Of a stretch of 64,000 bases of DNA, positions 13,740-25,093 are shown piece by piece (the first letter of the stretch is position 1; each line of letters begins with the position of its first letter). The notes below the pieces were generated by a model. It ran no database searches, was not told where the DNA came from, and saw only the letters and a list, made by a program, of their open reading frames with translations. The stretch is from Siderastrea radians (lineage: Eukaryota; Cnidaria; Anthozoa; Scleractinia; Rhizangiidae): the NCBI GenBank assembly GCA_964017195.1, contig OZ024890.1, positions 65,956,367-66,020,366 on the forward strand, read 5' to 3'. The translations under genes and the position numbers were made by a program.

Positions 13740-16440
13740 AAAATCTGAACGAGGTTTAAAACTTAATACTAGCTGCCGTTGTTCAATAGTGTTAGTTTAT
13801 ACTTGACTTAATTGCTAACCACACCTTCATTTACAGCAGCTTCTTTGTAATACGTTATAAAAATAGTGTCTAACTGGCTGTTAAACATTTTATATAACTG
13901 AGCTCTATCAGACATTGTAGTTGCGTACATGTGCACCAATTCTGAAGTCACTGCTACCGAATTTCATAACTTATATTTCATAATGAGGACATTTTAATAC
14001 AGTATGTTTAGTAACGAAAAGTTGTTATATTATCAAATGACAAGCCGACTGGGTAATTCCGATTATGAAGTAGAAAATGTTAAGGTCTAGGTCTAGGTCC
14101 TCCGGTCCCATGATAAGGGTGTAGTAATTACCTGAGGTACATTGTTGTAAAGTAACAAGCGATCACTGTCTGCTTAAACGTTGAACGTTGTAAGTATTAA
14201 ATGGAGATTTTGTGGATGTTCAAGCAAATATTTTTCTTTCATTTTCGTAAGTTGATTTAAAAAGACTACTTTTTCTACAACCCCCCTACCCCCCCTTCCA
14301 ACCCACCAACCCCGCTGCGCCCCTGGCATGACGAGCAGCTCAAGTGTGAACGCTATTTTTGTGTTCACTCAAGTGGATTCTTGGAATTGCGTTATTTATG
14401 CTTTTGTCAAACGTGCGCGTTTTTCTGGGAAACTGGGCACTGGTTACTCTTGGAAACAAGTCAATACACCATCAAGTGTCATCCCAAAGACATTCTTACT
14501 TTTGATACTATTAACGCCAGACCAGGAGCGTACGTTTTGATTGAAATCTGCAGCTGCTTGGAGAGGTAATTTGTCAAATTGTAGATTCTTGAGTTGCACT
14601 CATTCTTGGTTAGCACATGCCATTTGGCGAAGGGTCGTTCGGGGTTTTCAGAGGTTGCTTCGGAAATCTTTCTTAAGTTAGCTTTTGGTGGGTCCCACGA
14701 ATAGCTGTTTGTCCTTAAATCAAATCTGTTCATCCGACCTTTAAGGGTATTTAAGTTAGGTATTACTTGAACCAAATTGAAAAAAATTAAGTACACAGAC
14801 TTACTGAAAGAAGTTGTTTGGCTGATGATGTATTCCCGAGGAGCGTATTGTAGTTTCAATGTAAACAAACTCTAAGTTCCCGCTACCGTGTCACATTGAA
14901 ACCACATTCAGTTTATTTTCTTTAACAATATAAACCTTCTGACTTTGAAGGTGTAGCCTTTGTCTCCTGGATCAAAATCGTTTGGCTGGATCAGTTTGTG
15001 AGAGAGAAATACTAAACATTGTTATTTCCGGTTTACTTCCGAGTAACCTTTCAAAGTTCAAACTCCAGAAATTTGTGCTTCGTGGCTTATCTCCCTTCAT
15101 GTGCGTGTCGGATATGTTACGGAAATCGTTTTAGGTGTTCGATATACGAAGAAAAAGGTAGGATATGCTTAATCCATACGCTCTGAGTACTGTAATCATG
15201 TTAAAATTTTGTTTTGCGACCGAAATCATAGACCAAGAAGTCACCGCTGAACTGTGTCGTCGATTTTAATAACAGCTATCGCAGCTCTGTTTTCGATCCT
15301 TTCGTTAGCAGAGTAGTAACTGAGTCTGCAAGAGGCTAGGGTTTAGCTGAAACTAATGACTGGTGGTTTATATTGAGCCTACATTGCAGAGTTCAGGCCA
15401 AAACTTTAAGGCCATTCGTCGGAAGTTCACGCAATCACTTTATGCTAGTTCTTAATTATGTTTATGCTAATAATTTTGTCTGCACTTTGCCAAAATATGT
15501 TATTCAAATGTGCTACTCTTTTTTGCTACAAAACGAGCTGCAATCACAACACTAAGAGGGATATAAATCGAAATTAATGCCAATAAACAAGGCTTATGTG
15601 ACCAAATTACTTGGACTCATGAGCCACTTTGCACAATTATTCTTTCATATCGATTCATCAATGGTCGTCAGGGGCACCCATCGGTTCGTTTCGGGGAATA
15701 TCTGTTCGGAAGGCCTAAAATGGCCTGAATTTTCACTGCAATTTTTAAATTGCAGTGAAAGCTAGAGATTTCTTTGGCGAAACAACACCTCGGGACTTTT
15801 GTAACAAGAGGACTTATTAGTTCCTACTGTTTCCAGAGGGACAAATTTGTCGTTTAGACCGGCAAAATAAGGTCAGCTAGCATTTTCGGCGAGCCCTTAG
15901 CAGCTCAGAAATTCGGCGGATAGGATCAATCTGTATTAGCTTACAAAAATATGCCTTTAATTTAAAAAAGCTCTGAAACAATCTAAGAAATCAGAAAATG
16001 ATAATTCGAGTATTTTGCTAAAATGTTCTCGTTGGGTTGCCCCTGAATGGTCAAATCACTACCGGATTTGCTCCACAGTTATACAGAAGATCATCTACAG
16101 CACCACAGAACCAATAAATGTGCCCGTTCAAAACAGAGCTTGTCTTCGAGTCTTGAAGTGTTATTCCGAGAAACATAAAGATCCTGTTGCACAAATTAAA
16201 ACTCGCACACCGTGTAAACTATGCACGTTGAGTTCGTTTGTTTAAAGGCACATACATATTTCTCATCATTAATTTCTAATCCACCTGAGCTTCCTACAAC
16301 ATTTCAGTTTGAGTTTCGAGGGATAAACACGTTTATTACAGTTTACAAGTGTAGAAGGAGGCGAGTGACATTTATCCATGTTCTTAGAATAGATTACGGG
16401 ATTCCCCGAAATATACGTATTTCAGTTTCAAATGCAGCTT
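13740..16440. other. 3' flank of GBP-like copy 1 and intergenic DNA
   Basis: No supported gene was seen. A small perfect hairpin with 14-base arms and a 2-base loop lies at 15731-15760 (TTTCACTGCAATTT arm). Homopurine and poly-C tracts occur near 14280. The ORFs of 60-130 codons here have no recognisable domain. Confidence 0.4.
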
Positions 16441-17863
16441 CCCTGCTAGCAGAGGCCCCTTTTCCTTTGTATTCGCTGAGCTGACGGACGGGACGAAAAG
16501 GGACCTCTGCCATGGGTCGAAATGAACTGTGTTGAGCATGCGCCACGGTTACTTAGCGACCGAAACGTCACCTGATGCTTTTAGCACGTGATCAGCTGAC
16601 GACTCCCACCTTTCTCAACTAGCGCGCCAAAAAACAGCTGCACAGTTTTGTTGTCGTGAATGGCGAGTTCACCAAAACCCTAAAAAACGTAGACAGTTCG
16701 TCTAGAGATAGTTGTTGTCTAATCTACGGTATTACTTTCAAGTTATCTGGACAAGGAAGCTTTTTTAACATGACCACAACTCTAGGAATCAAAGAGAATT
16801 TAACCCATTGAAGGCTGCGTGTTTTATGATCGCTTCACTAAATTAGCAGTTGCATTGCGAAAGGACAATTTATAGGTTCGAAAAAACAAAACTCACTTGA
16901 TCTAGAATAGCTAAAATTTCTTACTTTTAAATAAATTACACCAGTTGTCAATTAAGAATTAGCCAAAAATACATTCTCAAAGTCAAAATTTTGAAAATTT
17001 CCGCAAGAGATTTCTCATGTTGTCTCGCGCGTGAAATCAAACCACAACGGAGCATTTGTGTCTGTTTAGGTCAGATTACTACTTTTCGCATTTTTTTGAA
17101 TGGAGGTACACAGAAGAAGACACAGTAAGCTTTTCTTAATAATACATTTATTAAAACACGCCTTTACTTGTTTCTGAAGACCAAACGCGTTCAATTCTTT
17201 CTTCGAGAGAAGCTACGCGCAAGCGATTTCGCTCGATGTGCAAGTTATTTTGAAGAGCATTTGGTGATACGAACTGTGCACATTTTTCAAAACTATTACG
17301 AAAACTGTAAGGAATATGAAGAATCCCTCAATTAAAAAGCGAATTCGATACAAATTTGCAATCAAATGTGTAATTTACTCTACCGTAGACTCGTAGAAGT
17401 GCTGGCGCATTTCACAGAAAGTCCGCAGCTCGAAAAATCTTTGGAGTTGGAAGGTTGTCCTTCGCCTTGACAGATGTTTTCTTCGCTCTAAATTCCATTC
17501 CTTGACTTGTCGAGTGTTTCTTAGAGGTTCTTCTTTCGATTGTTTATCTTTCCGTCGTCCATGTTAACAAAAACAAGAAAAAGTAAACGTTGTAACTCTT
17601 CACGAGTTTAGTTCTCTTTCCACGGCAAGTTACTATGCAGGCTCACTAAATGACAGCGGAATAACTGTAAAGGAATGCGCGAGATACGGTGGGCTCAAGT
17701 TCCGGTCAGCAAACAATACAGGGAGCATGCGTTTCGGAAACCGCCGTCCACCGCCATGGACGGCGGTTGGATCAAAGGGAGTTTCGACCCATGGCAGAGG
17801 TCCCTTTTCGTCCCGCCCGTCAGTTCAGCGAATACAAAGGAAAAGGGGCCTCTGCTAGCAGGG
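16441..17863. mobile_element. 1.4-kb element with about 82-bp terminal inverted repeats
   Basis: The left TIR (16441-16522) begins CCCTGCTAGCAGAGGCCCC. The right TIR (17782-17863) is its near-perfect reverse complement, ending GCCTCTGCTAGCAGGG. Just inside the right TIR is a hairpin at 17738-17767 with 12-base arms (AACCGCCGTCCA) and a 6-base loop. Small ORFs that cross the right TIR are translations of repeat sequence. No transposase was seen. Confidence 0.65.
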
Positions 17864-18899
17864 AAAAATGCAGCCAACATATTCGCGAAAGGCGGAAGTC
17901 ACAACACAACGAAAGAGAGACGTCGTTTTTTCAGGTAAGGAGATTTATTGTTTAAACATAGCTAGGAAAGACCAACCATTAGGCATTAATTTTCGGATGA
18001 ATATTATTATTTTCCATCGTAAACAAACCTTCCATATTCGTCTACTGGTTTCCAGAAACCAGGGTCTTCCGAATAGTTTGCAGATCGCCACTCGGCCGTA
18101 GCGAGAAAGGGGGTTAGCATATCTAATACGTACACCCGTATAAAGCTTCACAGACGTTGTGTGTGAATCCAGGTAGGAATTAATGTAAAACGTGTGGAAA
18201 CGCACTTGAGGGCTTGAGAAATTTGTTTTAAATATACCATTCATGAATGATGTTGCGCCGGATAGCTGAAGTAGTCTTGAGCGAAAACAGAATTTCGAAA
18301 ACGTAAATGTAGTTGTCGAAAACTGAAACTTCATTCCAGAATTTCAGTTGCTGTGTGTGTGGTAAGGGAAATTGAACACGGAGCTCAGCTAGTAAGCGTA
18401 GGGAAGTTTTGGCAATGTTCATGCAAACTAACACTTCATGCAGGCAATTTACATAATTTATATTTCCATCGTCACACAACTTTCGACTTCAGTAACGTCA
18501 GTATCCCGTAACGGCATCGTCCTATGGCGTGAGTTATTAACGCAACGCTATCGGTACTAGCGTTTTGTGAAAATTCCTATTTTTTTATCGCAGAAGTTGT
18601 TGGCAAAGTCTAGCTTCGTTTAAGTAAGCAAAATAATATTTCTAATAAATAAATAAATAAATAAATTATTATTATTACTAAATTAATTAATTTATAAAAA
18701 CCTATGGATGGTTTAATGATATTCTATCTTCCGAATGAACCTCGATCCTTTACAAGTCCAATCGTGGGAAACGAACGTGCTCTCTTTTAAGTACCTATGT
18801 AATAAGCTTTTCAGCAATCGCGACTTTAAGTGCAGAACCAGATGACAGAATTTTTGAAACATAAACTGACCACAACTCTCACCTTGTAAATCAGGAAAC
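17864..18899. other. presumed promoter and 5' flank of GBP-like copy 2
   Basis: This AT-rich non-coding stretch includes an (AAAT)n-like tract near 18645-18690. No consensus NF-kappaB or interferon-type site was noticed here by eye. It is the likely site of the copy 2 promoter or 5' untranslated exon. Confidence 0.35.
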
Positions 18900-21800
18900 A
18901 TGGAATTCAGACGAAATTCGGACTTAGCGATCCCACTTTGTCTGCCCAACAACTGCCACTGGAATCCAGCAACCGGAGAATACAGCAAAACAGGGGGTGG
19001 GCGTACGTCACTTTATGTCGTCGACGAAGCTCTTCAGAAACTCAGGACCGTAAGGGGTAAGCTTGCTAAAACTCTTTTCGTTGCGTGCAGCAACCAACAG
19101 ATATGTTGGTCACAGATTCATCACCTCCTTTCTGCCTCCAGGTTTCCTGTATTTGCCGCACTAAGAGCAGAAAAATTCAGCGTATGTCCAGTGAGGGCAC
19201 GGTGGTGTAGTAATGTTGCACTTAACCTGCTGTAAATATTGAAAAAAGCTTTCTTCCTTCCAGCAATGCTTCTTTTGTTCTCGTCAAGCTTTCTTTCTTA
19301 ACCCTATTCTGCCTGAGCTTTTTTTGAGTTTCTGAGCCTGGGGGGGGGGGGGGGCACAAGTGCCCCCCTGTAGATCTCGAGAAGTATTAATGCTCTTGCG
19401 ATGAAACTTGGCACGTTTGTAGCACGTCATTAGCTTAACAGATTGGGCTTATGACATGTCAATTAGGACGTGACATGACACACTCATGTCCAATACACCC
19501 AAACTGAGTCGAAACGTCGTAAAGCAAAGACGATTCGAGTCAGCTCGAGGATCAAAGACTTCCGTTTAGCGGAACGCGACTTACCGGAAGTCAGGTCGCG
19601 AATAAATGCGCAGGGAGGTGAAAAATTTTGACGAATCGACTCGAATCGACTCGATTCGAGCCGATTCGTATTCCTAAAAGTCGATTCTACTCAAGGGAAA
19701 TCAGGTTGTAAAGTCCTTCAAGTATCTGCCAGTGACACAATAAGACATAACAAGGAACGCATAACATGGACCTTTCTCGTTCTTAAAGCGTCACTGATGC
19801 GACACTAAACAGGAACATTGTAATGAACCTTCTTCTTCGCTTGTGTTGTCGGTCTGAAGGATTTGCACACGGAACGACAAGAAGATAACATGAACCTTCC
19901 TCGTTCTTAAAGCGTGATGCGACACTAAACAGGAAAATTGCAATGAACCTTCTCCCTCGCTTGTGTTGTCGATCTGAAGGATTTGCACACGGAACGACAA
20001 GAAGATAACATGAACCTTCCTCGTTCTTAAAGTGAGTCGATTCGACCACTTTTCCTACCCTCCCTGTTCGCCTTCTTGTGTGATTTTTTCTAAGTGTCTC
20101 GCAAATCGACTTTCCAGTTAGTCGGATCGACTACACAACAGACGATTTGAGTCGAATCGACTCGAATCGAGTCAATTCGACCACTTTTTCTACCCTCCCT
20201 GTTCGCCTTTTTGTGTGATTTTTTGTTAGTGTCTCGCAAATCGACTTTCCAGTTAGTCGAATCGACTACACAACGGACGATTCGACTCGAATCGACTCGA
20301 ATCGAGTCGATTTGACCACTTTTCCTACCCTCCTTGTTCGCCTTTTTGTGTGATTTTTTCGAAGTGTCTTGCAAGTCGACTTTCAAGTTAGTCAAATGGA
20401 CTACACAAAGGACGATTCGAGTCGAGTCGACCACTTTTCCTACCCTCCCTGTTCGCCTTTTTGTGTGATTTTTTCTAAGTGTCTTGCAAATCGACTTTCA
20501 AGTTAGTCAAATGGACTACACAAAGGACGATTCGAGTCGAGTCGACCACTTTTCCTACCCTCCCTGTTCGCCTTTTTGTGTGATTTTTTCTAAGTGTCTT
20601 GCAAATCGACTTTCAAGCTAGTCGAATCGACTACACAAAGGACGATTCGAGTCGAATCGACTCGAATCGAGTCGATTCGACTACTTTTCCTACCCTCCCT
20701 GTTCGCCTTCTTGTGTGATTTTTTCTAAGTGTCTTGCAAATCGACTTTCCAGTTAGTCGAATCGACTACACAACGGACGATTCGAGTCGAATCGAGACGA
20801 GTCGTCACTACCTTAGACGAATCGAGTCAGTTTGGGTGTACTGGACAACCCTCACATGACGTCACAATAGCTGACAATGACGTCACCAAAAAATATATGA
20901 TTTTGTTCTAAGAAACATATTTAGTCAAAAGAAGCACACAAAAGTAAAAAAATTACCTTCTTCTTACAAACGGAGGGGGGAAACCTGAAAAAGACTGAAA
21001 AAGGACAGAAAATAGTCAAAATACACTTCTGAGTAGACGGTTGCCATGGAAACGTCAATCATCATAGACACGTCATTGACACAGGAAAATTTTCTCTGAT
21101 AAATTTTACGAAAAGTCACGAGGTTTGGTGATTATTCGTCCAGCCGTTTAAAAGTTATAATTCGTTAAAGTCAGCGCGGGCACAATGTGCCCCCCCCCCC
21201 CCCAGGCCGAAAAGGGTTTATCTACGTTCAAGCATGTATAAATTAATATCACTCTACAGAATTTTTCGTCTAACATAATAAACTATTGTCTAACAGAGAG
21301 CACCCAGGCAACTCTTCAAGCATTGGGAACTGTAGCTAACGCTTATTCCTCGCTTAACTGAGCTCTATTGAAAGAAGGGCTTGGTTTATATCCAGGAATG
21401 CGAGCAAGAGATGGAAGTGGGGTTGGGAGGGTGCTGATAACTGGATTGGATTTTTTAACGAGATTTGTTTGATAGAGTTGTTCTCAATTTAACCATTTTG
21501 CATTCCTTTCTTTCTTTTCTTAGGTCCCGTTTGTGTAGTGTCGATCGCTGGAGCATACCGAAGGGGAAAGTCCTACATTTTAAGCGAGGCGTTTGACCAA
21601 CCAGTGGTTTTTCCTCTTGGACACAATTTTGACCCTGAAAACATGGGAATCTGGATGTGGGTTGTGCCACAAAAGTTTCGGGTAAGGGCGATAGGCATTC
21701 CACAGTTGTGTTCACTACTTTCTTCTTCTTTTTTCAATCTCTGGTATTCCTAGTAAATTCAACCTCAATTTGTATATTGCCTTTGTAAACTTACACCAGG

Positions 21801-24800
21801 ACTCCAATGGACAAGAATGCACCGTTGTGTTACTGGATTCAGAAGGGATTGATTCTGTTGGGGTAGATGGTTTAGATGACAAGCAGATCTTTACACTCAC
21901 TGTGTTGCTGGCATCTGTCCTGATTTACAACTCAGGTGGCGTTCCAACGAGACACGATCTTGATGGTTTGGAGTATCTTTTTTTTTTCCAAATGCATAAT
22001 TATAATGATCTGCTGTTGCCTGAAGAGGGTTTCTTTGTATGACGAGTCAACCTACGGATGGATAACGAAAAAGCCAAATTTTTCGTTACATTCAAGCTGT
22101 TCTGCATGGTTATGGCCTTTTAAGCTCTCATGTTTCGAAAGAAAGAGAAATGGGCCCAACGAACGTTTCACACTGCTGCCGCAAAACGCATGCTACTATA
22201 AACAAAGAAAACGTACAATCGAGAGAGTGGAGGATTTCCTTTACTTAGTACACCGTTCCCCTAATATCTCAATAATCTAAGTTTTGCTTGGTGAAAAATT
22301 TCTTAATCATATGTTCAGCTTTATTGTGAAGTTGTCTCAGCGTATAAAAGTTCGTTCAAAGAACGGAGGACCGAGCATGGGAATGGGACAAAAAGACACA
22401 GAGTTTTTCCACAAAACCTTTCCATTCTTTGTATGGCTTCTGCGCGATGTAACACAAGCTGTTCTTCCTGACTGCAAGGATATCAAAGAGTACTTCTTGA
22501 CAAGGGTATGCATACACGTAACAAAGGTAGCTACATTATAAGGTCAATACAAAAATCGCCAAAATGGTTGGAGATTTATTGTTTTTACCAATTTCCTCGT
22601 TTTTATTTATAATTTACCATTTAGGTCTTTAAAGATCAAGGTTCGTCACACGGAGATCAAAGCCAGCAAGTAGCTGAACGTATTTTACATTTCTTTCCTG
22701 GATTCCAAGCCTTTAAACTGCCTCCTCCCACTGTCGATGATGAAGTTCTAAGAAATATAAACAGGAACAAAAGCCAGCTGAATCCTCGGTTCCTCGATGG
22801 TTTTGATCAATTTAAGAGAGTACTGTGGTCTATGTTGTCTCCCAAACACAGCTTTAATGACGGAGAGGTTGTAACTGGTGAAGGTGAGGCTCAATGCTCC
22901 TGTAACTCTCATAATTCCTGTGTTTTGTGCATCTGTACATCTGTTGCAATCAAAGATGACTTATCAGCTTAACAAATTGACGTCAGTTTTTTATGCGTCT
23001 GTCCTCTTATTGATGATATATTTCGTCATAACATTGTCAAAGTGTTGTAGATTCACGAGCCGCAGGCGAGTGGATCTACAACAAACTTTGACAATGTTAT
23101 GACGAAATTTATCATCAATAAGAGGACAGACGCATTAAAAAACTGACGTCAATTTGTTTTTTGCAATAACAAAAAGCCCAAACTGATTTTCAAACGAAGG
23201 AAAGAAATGCTATCTAGAGTCAATGGAAGATGCGATTGCCGCAGAATCTGAATTTCATCGCTGTAATTCGGAGAATCACAGGCTCGTAAATTAAAAGTTT
23301 AGTAAGAATAGGTCAAAAATACAAGGACAAATTCGAATTGCTCAACTAACCTTTAATCCAGTTAAAACTGTTCACAAAATAATCCGTTAAAACACGGTTC
23401 AGCTTAATTTCATCGACAGCACAAATTCCCGCTCACCGCCGATTTTCAGGTCTGAATCCACAATAAACATCCTCATCTTTTCGCTCTAAGGTTGCAATGG
23501 TTTCTTCAGTTTTAACCCATAAAATTTAGATGATTTCCTCATTGACGGCTACTAGATGTGTGGTACAATTCTCGCCTCATCAAGAACGCAGCACTAAAAA
23601 GTTTGACAAACCTTTTGCTGATTGCGTCAGCTTTACGTGTTTCATCCGTCTGTACTCTTATTGACGATAAAAATTAGCCAATCAGCGCGCGAGAATTCGC
23701 TCAGTTATTGTAAAAACATCCTTTGCAGGTTCTGTACTTTTGTGTACAGATACGTGTGCCCTAACGTTACGAGGGCCAAATGTGCTTGTGCCTGTCGCTT
23801 TGAATTCTGTTTGTGTGTTAAATTTATCACGTACGAATGAATATAAGTACATATCCTATCATGTAATCTTATTCTATTTTGTTCTATAAATGTTGTTAAT
23901 TCTCCGTCGCCTAGTTTCTTGTTTGCTGCATTAGATTAGCCACTTATCATAGATGTGGCTTGGGAAAATTTAAGAGTTTCAAAGGTATCCGAGATGTACT
24001 TATAAACTGGGGTACTGTTTAAGTTGAATTCTGTGTTGTGTAATATATGTTCAGGGATTATGATTAAGGACACGAGACCATGAAGGTGACCCAATGAATA
24101 TTGCAGGACTTGCCGCTCTGGTTCAACTTTACGTGGAAGCCATCAACACTCCTGGTTTGATTCCTAACGTGCAATCAGCCTGGGAGACGTTTGTGGTAAC
24201 AAAGTGTTCAGAAGCCTCTCAAGCGGCTCTCAACATTTATGACACCACGATGACTTCAGAACTGTCGGGCCAGCTGCCGTGTGATAATGATAAGATTCGA
24301 CAGATCCATAAAAATGCCCTTGCGAAAGGTGTTTCTCAAATGGAAGGTGAAACGTTTGGAATATCCGCCATAACATATGAGAAGTACCTGCGAGAACTGA
24401 CGGTATGGACTTAAAAGATTTATCAGCATTGTTTATAGGGCCAGTTCTTGATGTGTATGTTGTTGTAGTCGTTAGAGTGAAGACTGGAGGTCTTTCAGGT
24501 TTCAATCCTGGCCTCCCCCACTGTGCTGTTCCTTTGAACAGTGATATTTTGTACTGTTAAACGTAGGTGTGATAATCAACCGTATTAGGATATTCCATAT
24601 TTTGGTAATTTCCAAACGATCGCTACTAGCTTCACCTCTTCCCTCCCCCAACCAAATCTACCCGAGTAAATGTAATGTTAGGCATAATAAATTAAACGTA
24701 AGAGGAAATGGGGAACCGTGGTTGGGTAGAGGGGGGTGGTTCTTAATTGTGCCTAGGACGATCGGCCATCATTGTGGCTCTAACGGAGTGAAATACTACG

Positions 24801-25046
24801 AAAACTGAACAAATACTTGGGAAACTGTTGAATGTACTATTATTCCATCATAAAAGAAAAGCAACTCTACCAATTGTTTGGCCCTGCCATAGACACTGGT
24901 GGTAAATACTGGAAGACTTACAGGACGGTTACTGATTCTGCTGGGTCGGTTTGCCGATCCTGGCATGTCTGTAAAACACCAAAAATCGCCTTCGTAATTA
25001 CATGGAAAAATCTCAGTCGGGCGGGCCAACAAGTTCTCACGACTGC

Positions 25047-25093
<47 letters not shown>

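Noticed and set aside
17675..17955. Overlapping plus-strand ORFs of about 88 codons
   Set aside because: They cross the right terminal inverted repeat of the 16441-17863 element and a hairpin; no codon-like conservation or domain.
19783..20434. Several repetitive ORFs on the minus strand
   Set aside because: They are read from the 120-bp duplication and the TCGA satellite; unit lengths of 115 and 120 do not preserve a natural protein repeat.
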